A stretch of DNA of 64,000 nt from positions 6,944,001 through 7,008,000 of the forward strand of contig NZ_CP082164.1 in the NCBI RefSeq assembly GCF_023101685.1. Direction: 5' to 3'. Below, one piece after another: positions 45,692 through 54,410 of the stretch. The position numbers and the translations under genes were made by a program. Origin of the DNA: Bradyrhizobium sp. 186 (lineage in GTDB: Bacteria; Pseudomonadota; Alphaproteobacteria; Rhizobiales; Xanthobacteraceae). How positions within the stretch are numbered: position 1 is the first letter of the stretch; every line of letters begins with the position of its first letter. The notes beneath the pieces were generated by a model, which saw only the letters and a program-made list of their open reading frames with translations, ran no database searches and had not been told where the DNA came from.

Positions 45692-46795
45692 GCGCCGGAT
45701 CGAACGTCAAGCGTGCTCCCAGTTGAGTGACCCATTACCCGAAGAGCGTTGGAGATCGGGACAACTCAACCCGTCCGATCTCGGCACCTTCCATGGCCGT
45801 AACCGCCATACGATGCCGACTTAGCTGCCATTGAACGACATCGGCATGAGGCAGCGCGCGTGCTCAAGGACGTGGTCGGGCAATGTGCCGACGGCACCCT
45901 CGTTTGATGGGAACGCTGTTCGGGAGACCGTGTAGTGGTCACGGATGAGAGTACGAGCCGGCCGATTTCTACGCTGGGCTACGCTACTGCCCTCTCGTAA
46001 GCAAACAATGGTTTTGCTTTGCGGGGTCTTGATTCAAATAAAGGCGCGACACGACAGGAGCAAAATGCTGGAAGACGCGCGAGATCAAACAGTGAAGGTT
46101 TGCGTGGAACGAAGTCTAACATTGGCTCTGAGCTCTGAGTAACAATGTGGGAGTAGAGAAATCGCGAAAATATTTTCGTATCAATGACTTATTGCCTTTG
46201 GTACGCTCGGAGGGCGGTCGCATTTTCTGTGATTTCAACGGGTTACGGAGGTGAACAACGAGTTTAGGTGCAGACTAGGATGTATGGTGGTCAAGCAAAT
46301 AACGTTCAGTCTATCGCCATCCAAGATTCAGCTTCCGCTGGGCTGACAGCTCTCCTCCAGAGCCCGCGACGAAATCGTTGGGCAGCTAAAGAACTCGCGG
46401 TGCAATCAAGAAGCGTTCACCTTCATTAGCTACGCTCTCAACAACAAGCCGAGCGAGGAATCGGCATGCACCGGATGGCCGACGGATTAGCTCCTGAAGG
46501 GAGCTCCAACGGACAGCGTCTCAACGTCGCTAACGAGTGATCTTCTTTTCAGACAGGGGTTTTGGCGGCGAATTCACATCTTCGGATCGCGAAGAGAAGC
46601 TAAAGCCGCCGAGCAGCCGGAAACCTACTTGAAAAGGTCTTTGGCCAGGATGCGGCTTCTCTCTACCGCTCCGATTGTTTGCGGGGCTCTGGAGTCGGTA
46701 GGGCTCTGGCCCTGTAAACTTTTGCGCTTCCAGCTTCAAGGCGATACATAAGCTTTTTGAGGTGTGGGGAATGTTTGGGGTACAATTCAACGGCC
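45692..46795. other. 1.1-kb stretch without a recognisable gene
   Basis: Short frames on both strands only. The base composition is less GC-rich than the flanks (for example 46140-46330), consistent with acquired or decaying DNA. No repeat or RNA gene was identified. It marks the left edge of the mosaic region. Confidence 0.4.
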
Positions 46796-48073
46796 ATGCT
46801 CAGCCCGGAACGATATCAAGGTCATATTCTTCTTCAAGACGCGCGTATTCCGCTGACTACGACTGTCTCCGCAGATTCATCCGGCGAACTGAAGTTTGAC
46901 GTGGAGCCTCTGCTATTTGAAGGACAACAGTCAGCCCTCCTAAAGCTGATGCAAACGCTCGGAAAGTCGGGGACTGAAATCGCGGAATTCGGGCTCGAGT
47001 GTTCGAGCGAAAGCGGAAAGCAGCTAAAGTCAGAGCGCGTTTTTCTGGCCGGCTACAGCCACAAGAGCGGCATCCTCGAGATTTCGCTTGAGGCTTACGA
47101 AGCCGAGCTTCGCATTCAGGCCTCCCAGCCGTCGCCACCGACTCTGCAATTCCGCCTCCGCGGCATTCGCAGCTTTGGCCCTGGGCTCAATGGCACGACG
47201 CGCTTGGGAAAAGTCTACGCACGCGGAATGACGGAAGTCTCCGGTCCCTATGCAATAACAGGTCATCTTACAGTTCGAGCACCAGAAGGTGAGTTGCCTG
47301 CTAACTGGCACGGCGAGGCCAATGACCTCCTTCTGCATCTCAGGATGGCTCTGTCCTTTGCAAACGGCGGACACCTTAGTTCGCCCATCGTGGAGTATTG
47401 GGTAAATGACACCCTTACGGTGACTTTCTGTCGCACAGGCAGTAGTGGGACTTCTGAGCTGCCGGTGCAGCACTTCCTGAATTTGCAGCCGTTCTTCTAT
47501 TCCGTCGCCGCTAATTTCGACGCTGCTCGACATAATCGCGACGCGCTAGCCAACGCGATCGGCTGGTTGCACGTCGAAACAACGCACGATGAAGTGCGTT
47601 TCCTAAGCGGCATGACCGCCCTTGAACATTTGGCTTCGCATCATCTCCCCGAACAGTCACGGCAGCTTATCGCCGCGCCTGATTTTGAAAAGCTCAGAAG
47701 CGAGATTGAAGCCCTCCTAGAGCAAAGCGCTTACCTGTCCGATGATGTCAAACAGGCCCTGAAAGTTCGGCTGGAAGGATTAAATCGCCAATCGCTAGTA
47801 CAAAATATCAGAGCGCTCTTCGACCTCTGGGGCGTCAGCAAGACCGACATCACAAATAAAATGCTGCGGCGACTGGTGACGACCCGAAACGATATCGTGC
47901 ATCGCGGCATCGCGACCGATAGGAAGACCCTATGGGACCTCATCGTGATCGTGCGGGAAATCAACGCACGGCTTATCTTCGCCCTGCTGAAATTTGAAGG
48001 TAATTACGAGTGTTATATGGGCGGCCGCCACATGCGCCAGTTTCCATCTTGCGAGCGAATTCCGAACTCCTGA
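46796..48073 (+). CDS. HEPN-like protein, ApeA-type organisation
   Basis: 425 residues, start MLSPERYQGHILLQ. N-terminal two thirds are beta-rich, unlike enzymes known to me. The C-terminal part is helical with VTTRNDIVHRGIATDRKTLW, where RNDIVH is an Rx4H motif of HEPN ribonuclease-type domains. The overall plan (beta-rich N-terminal domain plus HEPN tail) recalls ApeA-like defence proteins, but only the HEPN motif is seen directly. The next feature downstream is a Fic remnant. Confidence 0.6.
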   Translation: MLSPERYQGHILLQDARIPLTTTVSADSSGELKFDVEPLLFEGQQSALLKLMQTLGKSGTEIAEFGLECSSESGKQLKSERVFLAGYSHKSGILEISLEAYEAELRIQASQPSPPTLQFRLRGIRSFGPGLNGTTRLGKVYARGMTEVSGPYAITGHLTVRAPEGELPANWHGEANDLLLHLRMALSFANGGHLSSPIVEYWVNDTLTVTFCRTGSSGTSELPVQHFLNLQPFFYSVAANFDAARHNRDALANAIGWLHVETTHDEVRFLSGMTALEHLASHHLPEQSRQLIAAPDFEKLRSEIEALLEQSAYLSDDVKQALKVRLEGLNRQSLVQNIRALFDLWGVSKTDITNKMLRRLVTTRNDIVHRGIATDRKTLWDLIVIVREINARLIFALLKFEGNYECYMGGRHMRQFPSCERIPNS

Positions 48074-48079
48074 AGGCAC

Positions 48080-48215
48080 GAACCAACGGGGGAAAGTGGG
48101 CTGCTTTCACCCGGTGCGGCCTCATTGAACCAAGATACGAAGGCGTCCATCTCCTCTTTGACCTGTGAGGAAGGAGGCGTCTCAAAATGCACTTTCGGGC
48201 TGGAACGTGCGTATT
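48080..48215 (-). pseudogene. Fic gene remnant
   Basis: SPKVHFETPPSSQVKEEMDA then FVSWFNEAAPGE parallels residues about 154-184 of the intact Fic protein at 50384-51499 (HPKVHFEAPPSSKMTEEMDA, FVSWFNETAPGG). The rest of the gene, including the Fic motif, is absent. It is a fragment of a related second copy. Confidence 0.8.
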
Positions 48216-48292
48216 GGCCCTCAGTTTTGCGAACCACGAGGTCCGTTGCCAGTATGCCGCTTCGCTAGCGATCTGAGGGTAGAACCTCGTTT

Positions 48293-49051
48293 TCAGGCGG
48301 GTTTTTTCTTTGCACCCGATTTTGCGGGTGCTTTTACGGCACCCAAATGCGGCGACTCGGTACTCAGGAGAAGTTGGCGTGCATAGGTGCGGGAAGCCTC
48401 GCGAACGGCATCCTCGGAAGAGAACACGGCGAGATATGCAGCATGAAGAACGGCAATCACGAAAACAGGGATGAGATCAAGCGAATATTTCTCCGGCAGC
48501 GCGTACCAATATGCGAGGGCGCAGCCGATCACGATCGCAGCGTTTAGAGTCAATGCCGGCCATTTGAGTGCATATAGATTGCGCCGGTAGCCGTAGGTGA
48601 CATTCTCATTGAACAGGATATCGAATTTCTTCTTATCGCGTGTATTCTCGCGCAGCCACGTTCCTGCACGCGTGTAGTAACCGTCAGCCGCAGCGGGATC
48701 GGCCTGCTCCTGGGTGGCGGTGGGCGCTTGCTCAGACAGCTTTGCAGAAATGATCGCGTGCATCCTCGCCTTCGTCGGCGCGTCGATGGTCGTATCTTGA
48801 TGCCGAAGCATGGTGATGCTGGGAAGGCCTCCCATACGGTCGATCAATTTTGGTTCGATGCGCTTGCCCTGGCGCCGGGCAACGTCGGCAAAAACCATAA
48901 GGAGGACTGTGAGCGCAGTTCCGGCTATTGCATGCGTGACGCTCAGAGATTTTCCCGATACGGCGACCCAAGCAAAAGCGATCGCTGGTGCCGCTGCGAT
49001 GATGGCAGGGAACAGCCGCGCGAAGAGCGTGTACTTATCGAACTTAGGCAG
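48293..49051 (-). CDS. Four-TM protein partnered with an MBL-fold protein
   Basis: About 252 residues if started at a CTG at 49051, 4 nt after the stop of the MBL gene and with GAGGA 7 nt upstream. No ATG occurs before 48898, yet the upstream frame is clearly protein-like: PKFDKYTLFARLFPAIIAAA, then PAIAFAWVAV, and LSVTHAIAGTALTVLLMVFA form two TM helices. A soluble middle part (YYTRAGTWLRENTRDKKKFD) is followed by two more TM helices (WPALTLNAAIVIGCALAYWY; LIPVFVIAVLHAAYLAVFSS) and a Lys-rich tail. Not recognised; a membrane effector is possible. Confidence 0.7.
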   Translation of the reverse strand: MPKFDKYTLFARLFPAIIAAAPAIAFAWVAVSGKSLSVTHAIAGTALTVLLMVFADVARRQGKRIEPKLIDRMGGLPSITMLRHQDTTIDAPTKARMHAIISAKLSEQAPTATQEQADPAAADGYYTRAGTWLRENTRDKKKFDILFNENVTYGYRRNLYALKWPALTLNAAIVIGCALAYWYALPEKYSLDLIPVFVIAVLHAAYLAVFSSEDAVREASRTYARQLLLSTESPHLGAVKAPAKSGAKKKPA

Positions 49052-49054
49052 CGG

Positions 49055-50125
49055 TTAGTCCTCGACGTCTGGCGAAAAGGGAACGGTTGTCGCGTATCCC
49101 ATATTCGACCTGCGATCATAACCGCTGTGGAAGTTTACCCAGCCCGTGTTGGTCTTGTAGACATCAAAGCCCCGTCGAACAAAGGCGTTGGCAACCTTCG
49201 CGCGCGGAGACCGAGACTCATCCTTACCAACCGACGCGATTGCGTCGCCACGGCGTGATGAAGGATACGAACCGAGCCAACGGTTGAGGACCGCAGACGT
49301 GACATTGCGGCGGCTTCCGTGATGGGGGATTTGAATCAGATTCGGTTGGATTTGGAGATAGATGCTCTCGGCGTAGCGGGCGGCTTCGTCTAGTCCCTCG
49401 GGGCCGACATCGCCTGTGAGCACGACGCGCTCAGTGCCGAACGTGCCCATCTGGATCACCGAGGACTCGTTTGATGCAGACGTGGCTGGCGGGTTGTTGT
49501 CTAGCGTCTCGAGGTCCAGGCGTTCTTTGATCTTCTCCACGATATTCTTTAGGGCGGACCCGAAGATGCCGCCGAGTGTCGATGCCGAGTCGCTAGCGTA
49601 GGATGGCGGAGTCTTTTCGAGATCAGGGATTAGGGCGACGTATCGTGCGCGGCTCGGCGCCAAAACTGTAAAGGCGCCGATTTGAGCTCCCTGCAACGGC
49701 GCGCGGATAGCGATGCCGCGCCGCTCGGCGATCTTTTCCATCTCGACCAGATACGGATGCATTTCGCGCATCTTCCTGATTAGGCCTTCGCGAGTATAAA
49801 GACCGTGGAATTTATCCAGTACCTCGTCAAAGTAATCCCATGGACGGTTCATCCAAAGGGTTTGGATCGTGAAATATGGATGCTCCAAGAGCTTGATGAG
49901 ACCTGTGGCGTGGTCATTGTCGGCGTGTGTCAGAACAACGTTGGCGATGACTGCTCGGTTCGAATGATACTGCTCGATGTGAGCGATAATTTGGTCGCCA
50001 GTGTCGGTGAAACCGCCATCCACGACATTGAGGTAGAAATCGGCGTATTTGGACTCGCCCCATTTGACGACGATGGCATCGCCGTTACTGTCGCCGGCAC
50101 GCAAGAAATCAATCTCGTATGGCAA
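49055..50125 (-). CDS. MBL-fold metallohydrolase (ComEC/Rec2-like domain)
   Basis: 356 residues from a TTG with AGGAG 8 nt upstream. VLTHADNDHATGLIKLLEHP is the HxDxDH metal-binding motif, preceded by LNVVDGGF with the strand-2 Asp, and followed by LTGDVGPEG and PHHGSRRNVTSAVLNRW (IPHHGS), the strings that mark competence-type MBL domains. Cytoplasmic, no TM segment. Could act on nucleotides or nucleic acids. Its partner gene begins 4 nt downstream. Confidence 0.88.
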   Translation of the reverse strand: MPYEIDFLRAGDSNGDAIVVKWGESKYADFYLNVVDGGFTDTGDQIIAHIEQYHSNRAVIANVVLTHADNDHATGLIKLLEHPYFTIQTLWMNRPWDYFDEVLDKFHGLYTREGLIRKMREMHPYLVEMEKIAERRGIAIRAPLQGAQIGAFTVLAPSRARYVALIPDLEKTPPSYASDSASTLGGIFGSALKNIVEKIKERLDLETLDNNPPATSASNESSVIQMGTFGTERVVLTGDVGPEGLDEAARYAESIYLQIQPNLIQIPHHGSRRNVTSAVLNRWLGSYPSSRRGDAIASVGKDESRSPRAKVANAFVRRGFDVYKTNTGWVNFHSGYDRRSNMGYATTVPFSPDVED

Positions 50126-50383
50126 CGCGCGAACTCCTATGAGCGGCCACCTTGTGGGCGACCGTTGGATCGACGTGAAACGCGGGGAGTATTCTGGCGA
50201 GTACAGCCCCCTCCGCGCAGCTATGTGGTGCGTGGGTCGAAGGCCGCAAGCGCAGAAGAGAATTTAAATCTCAAGATTAGCCAATTGACAGCATAAGAGG
50301 TCGAGTGGTGACGGATCCAATAGGTCAGTTTTGCTGACTGTGTCGAGCTTGCCGACCATCATTCCGATCCGCGGCCCGACCAG

Positions 50384-51499
50384 CTATTCGCCTGCGACTG
50401 AAATATTTAAGTGATATCTCGTATGACGCAGCTCGCCAGTTTTTGTGAGTGCGCTCTTGTTCACGAGGTCCTGCAAATCTCGCGTCGCCGTTGCCCGGGA
50501 AGTTTTTGTGATGCTGATGTAGTTTTCCGCGCTAAGGCCGCCCTTGAAGCCATCGATGCCTTCGCGAAACATCCGGGCAATCGCCTTTTCCTGACGTTCG
50601 TTGAACTGGTCTCGCAACGCTTCATACAACTTGGTCTTGGCGAGATAGAAATTCACGCGCCTGATCGTATTGGCCTGCGCGTCGATGACGGTATTCGCGA
50701 AATAAAGAAGCCAGTCGGCAATTTCCATGTCCTTGTTGTTGCGTTCGAGAGCGGCATAGTATTCCTTTCTCGATCTCTCAATTGTGTATGAGAGTGCAAT
50801 CAGGGTCGGTTGCGCCAGATTTTGCGCGAGCGATTTTTCCGCGAGGGCTCGTGCAATACGGCCGTTGCCATCCTCAAATGGGTGGATGCTCACAAAATAA
50901 AGATGAGCCAGCCCGGCGCGCGTCAATGCCGCAAGCGGATGCTTGCCACCGGGTGCTGTTTCGTTGAACCAGGACACGAACGCGTCCATCTCCTCCGTCA
51001 TTTTTGAAGACGGGGGCGCTTCGAAGTGAACCTTCGGATGACCGATGTTACCCGACACGACCTGCATGGGGTCTGGATGGGTGCGATAGGCTCCGATCGT
51101 ATGGATGCGCCTAGACCCACTCATGAGCATGCTGTGCCAGGCCAACATGGTCTCGTGAGAGAGGGATGTGTCAAAATTCTTGTAGAGGTCGGCCATCATC
51201 TCTGCGATGCCGTTTTCGGCCGGCAGGATGCGTTGGCCATCGTTCCCGAGCCCGAACTGCCGGCGAAGGGAGGACTCCACGCTGTCCCTGTCCAGCACCT
51301 CGCCCTCGATCTCTGAGGTTTTGAGGGCCTCGTCACTTATCAACTCAATTTTTAGGGTCTCCCGGTCATCGGGGCCGATGTGCTTGAAAGCGCCTATAAA
51401 CTCGCCGGCACTCAGCAGAAATTTACGCTCCAGCGGCTCTAAGTCGCTGGATTGATAAGTAAATTCCGGCCAAGACGGCCGCTCCCAGTTCCACGGCAT
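50384..51499 (-). CDS. Fic-family AMP-transferase with C-terminal winged helix
   Basis: 371 residues. Fic motif HPFEDGNGRIAR at 206-217 with the catalytic His and phosphate-binding GNGR. The N-terminal TSEIEG (61-66) matches the self-inhibitory (S/T)xxxE(G/N) helix, so activity is probably auto-inhibited. The last 60 residues (ISITKTSRATATRDLQDLVN) form a winged helix-turn-helix. A palindromic array begins at the start codon. Fic enzymes transfer AMP or similar groups to proteins. Confidence 0.92.
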   Translation of the reverse strand: MPWNWERPSWPEFTYQSSDLEPLERKFLLSAGEFIGAFKHIGPDDRETLKIELISDEALKTSEIEGEVLDRDSVESSLRRQFGLGNDGQRILPAENGIAEMMADLYKNFDTSLSHETMLAWHSMLMSGSRRIHTIGAYRTHPDPMQVVSGNIGHPKVHFEAPPSSKMTEEMDAFVSWFNETAPGGKHPLAALTRAGLAHLYFVSIHPFEDGNGRIARALAEKSLAQNLAQPTLIALSYTIERSRKEYYAALERNNKDMEIADWLLYFANTVIDAQANTIRRVNFYLAKTKLYEALRDQFNERQEKAIARMFREGIDGFKGGLSAENYISITKTSRATATRDLQDLVNKSALTKTGELRHTRYHLNISVAGE

Positions 51500-51571
51500 G
51501 AGCTATAGCGCTCCTCTCTATAACTCATGATAGCAGAAATAATGAGCTATATGGAACCTTCCTATAGCTCA
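51498..51571. promoter_or_regulatory. Two palindromic operators overlapping the Fic start
   Basis: ATGAGCTATAG (51498-51508), N9, CTATAACTCAT (51518-51528); then ATGAGCTATAT (51542-51552), N9, CTATAGCTCA (51562-51571). Both palindromes have 10-11 bp arms and equal 9-bp spacers, and the first includes part of the Fic start codon. This suggests cooperative repression by a dimer, plausibly the Fic protein itself through its winged helix. Confidence 0.7.
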
Positions 51572-51639
51572 CACTACAACCATGTGGGGAAGTCCTAAGA
51601 CTCTGCCTCAGAAAAACCCTGAATCGGTTCCATCTCTGT

Positions 51640-51834
51640 TCCCGTAAATCCCAGACAGCCGAAATACCGCCTGTACTCGAAGGACTGCCAGCATTTGACC
51701 AATCGCTAGAACAAATATCGAACGAAAGCTTCACTCATGACCGCTACCATTACCTTCTTCCCGTATCCAACGGCGACATGACCCTTCTGCGTTTTGACAA
51801 CGGTCAGGCGTTTCTTATCGATGTGAACATCCGC
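51640..51834 (+). pseudogene. MBL-fold gene fragment (5' part)
   Basis: HDRYHYLLPVSNGDMTLLRF then DNGQAFLIDVNIR is the first strand pair of a ComEC-like MBL domain (xLPVxNGDxxLLRFDNGxxxLIDxNIR). Upstream, TAEIPPVLEGLPAFDQSLEQ belongs to the same open frame. Homology stops at about 51834, exactly where relaxase sequence of the opposite strand begins. Confidence 0.6.
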
Positions 51835-52921
51835 GGGGCTCCCTCAGCTCGTCCGCAAACCCTTCACCGACGACACGCCCGACCAGCCGCTGGCTGCTCT
51901 GTCCTGGATCGAAGATCATGTAGCCGCCAGGGGCCCGCGACAGTCCAGCCGCGGCAAGCTCGATGCATGGTCTTGATGATATCGCCCCGCTCGCCCATGC
52001 GCCTGAGCTTTGCCTCGAGGGCGGCATCGATCTGCCACTGGCCGGGGCCGGTCTCTTCCGCAAGTCCCATCCGCTCGAGCGCTCGTAACCGCCCCATCCG
52101 GGCGGCTTGCCAGACTGGATCTCTCGCCGGCATCGCGCTGAGTTCAAGAGCGCCATCCGGCGCATCGCGCACGATGGCCCGGTCAAGGCGCGTGAACCGC
52201 TCGGCCATCACCTCCTGCTGGAGCTTGCGCGTGACCTCGATCTCCGTCTCTGGACCGAGCTCCCGCGTGATCAGATCGGCGGCCCGCGCCCGCAGGCCGT
52301 GAGAGATATAATCGCGGGCGATCACGAGGTCCTGCCCTTCGTCATCCCTTCCGCGGAGGACGATATGACTATGGGGATACCCGTGTTGAAATGATCAGCT
52401 GCGACCCAGTCGAGCCTGGTACCGAGGTCACTCTCCATCTGTCGCATCAGGTCGCGGACGAAGGGCTTCAGGTCGGAGAGTTCCGCGCTATCCTCGGGCG
52501 CCACAATGAACCGGAACTGGTGGCGATCTCCCTCGCTCCGTTCCGTGAAGGCCTTGCCGTCGGCGCGATCGTTGGCGGCATCGTAGAGCTCACCCGGCTC
52601 ACCGTCCCGCGTGACGCCGTCGCGCTGCACGTAGCGCAGATGCGCCCGGGTTGCACCGCCATCGCCCGCCTTGATGCGTACGATGCGCGCCTTGATCACG
52701 ACGCGGCGCTGGCCCTTGCTCCGCCCCCTCCCGGCCAGCACCGCACCTTGCGCGTATCCGCGACCTATCCGGCCACCCGAGAAGTTGGACGTGCGATGCG
52801 AACCGGCCCCAGCTTTCTCCGTCGCCTGGCGCACACGCCGCAGATAGCTCGTCGCCCTTCGGGCTCTGCGGTTGCCGATCCGCCCGAGTTTCACCTCGAA
52901 TTCGTCGTCGACACTGCGCAT
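51835..52921 (-). pseudogene. DUF3363-type relaxase (RlxS/VirD2-like), two frameshifts, truncated
   Basis: Starts MRSVDDEFEVKLGRIGNRRA, with ARIVRIKAGDGGATRAHLRY, RDGVTRDGEPGELYDAANDR and HQFRFIVAPEDSAELSDLKP, the MOB relaxase plan of rhizobial ICEs. A one-base loss in a G3 run near 52390 breaks it at the HxH motif; restored it reads YPHSHIVLRGRDDEGQDLVI. A second frameshift is near 51970, before LSRAPGGYMIFDPGQSS. The 3' end is lost at about 51835 against an MBL fragment. Confidence 0.82.
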
Positions 52922-53185
52922 GACGCGAGCTCCCTTCAGGAAGACCGCGGATATGTGAGGCCGGCGCGCGATCGCCAAGACACAGACGAAAAGATTAAAC
53001 GACGCAATCGAATTGGCGACATCGCGCAGCAAGGTGTCGACAAAACTGGGATGTGCAGACAACGACTTAAGCACGGTGAGGCGCCAGTGCTTTTATCTTG
53101 CCCTCCCGCCTGATCTGCGTAAGCGTCCGAATCTTGCACGACTTTCTGAGAGTGCGGTGTCGTTCCAAATCGGGTTCTCTCGTAC

Positions 53186-54115
53186 ATGGGAGGATCTCCG
53201 GTGGCATCTCGGTCGTGGGTAAAAGCGCACAGCCCTTATTGGTCGTTGCACGTCGAGGCATGGCGTCAAAGCGGAATGGGGCGCGCGGATTATTGCCGCC
53301 AGCACGGGCTGTCGACCAAGACGTTCGAACGCTGGATGAAGCATCTGATCAGCAAGGAAGAAGCCCGCGAACATGCGAAATCCCTGCAGGATTCGCGTCG
53401 GCAAGAGCAACGCCAGCAGGGGAAGAGTGGCAAGCGGCATCTGAGACCGCGCTATTCCGTACGCACGGACACCCGCTCGCGTGCGCTTCAGGCGTTCTGG
53501 GCGATGCATGTGGAAGCCATGAACTGGAGCGGGATGGGTGTTCGCGAATATGCCTCCGGCCTGCGTCTTTCGCCTCACGCGTTGCGCAAATGGCGGGACC
53601 GTATCGAGAACGCCGAGGTGGAGATCGACTGGCGGGCGCATCTTCATCCGAGTGCCTGCCCGCAAATAAGCACTGGTGCTAGCAGCGCTGCTAAGGATAG
53701 CTCGCGGGAAAACGGCTGGACAGCGGCACGCGAAGCGGATCCGCCGCACGACGGACGCTCGAACCGGCGCAGCTTCACGGATGAAGAGAAGCTAGCCGTC
53801 GTGTTGGAATCGGAACAGCCCGGCATGAGTGTGGCGGAGGTCTGCCGCCGCCATCGCATCGTCACGAGCATGGTGTTCCGCTGGCGCGTCCAGTTCGGCT
53901 TTACGGGCAAGAAGGCAGCGAAGCTGGCAACGGTTACGCTCCCGGGAGGTAGCTCTGGAGGATCATCCGGCCCAGCGGTGCTGCACGATCTGTTGCATCC
54001 ACCGGACGGGATGATGCCGGTGCAACTGCTCGACGGGCGACGCGTCTTTGCGCCCGAAGGCAGCGATCCGGAAGTGGTTCGCCAGCATGTTCTCGACCGG
54101 GAGGCTGCACGATGA
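53186..54115 (+). CDS. tnpA: IS66 TnpA (Orf1), long form
   Basis: 309 residues. Two similar N-terminal helical units (YWSLHVEAWRQSGMGRADYC; FWAMHVEAMNWSGMGVREYA) are followed by the usual IS66 Orf1 helix-turn-helix, SFTDEEKLAVVLESEQPGMS then VAEVCRRHRIVTSMVFRWRV. The C-terminus reaches a 4-nt overlap with tnpB. The duplicated N-terminal unit is longer than in common TnpA proteins and is found in a subset of IS66 elements. Confidence 0.85.
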   Translation: MGGSPVASRSWVKAHSPYWSLHVEAWRQSGMGRADYCRQHGLSTKTFERWMKHLISKEEAREHAKSLQDSRRQEQRQQGKSGKRHLRPRYSVRTDTRSRALQAFWAMHVEAMNWSGMGVREYASGLRLSPHALRKWRDRIENAEVEIDWRAHLHPSACPQISTGASSAAKDSSRENGWTAAREADPPHDGRSNRRSFTDEEKLAVVLESEQPGMSVAEVCRRHRIVTSMVFRWRVQFGFTGKKAAKLATVTLPGGSSGGSSGPAVLHDLLHPPDGMMPVQLLDGRRVFAPEGSDPEVVRQHVLDREAAR

Positions 54116-54410
54116 TGATCGTTCCTGCAGGCGTGAAGGTGCACCTGGCGCTGGGTTACACCGACATGAGAAAGGGCATGGATGGACTGGCCATGCTGGT
54201 CCAGGAAACGCTGAAGAAGGATCCGTTCTGCGGCCACCTGTTCGCCTTCCGGGGCAAACGAGCGCAGATCGTCAAGATCCTGTTCTGGGACGGCAACGGG
54301 CTGTGCTTGTTCACCAAGCGGCTCGATCGGGGCGGCTTCGTGTGGCCGCGGATGACGGGGTACGAAGGCTCCATCACGTTGTCTCCAGCGCAGCTCGCGA
54401 TGCTGATCGA

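Noticed and set aside
46140..46330. Possible origin or iteron region in AT-richer DNA
   Set aside because: No repeated motif or replication gene nearby; composition alone is not enough.
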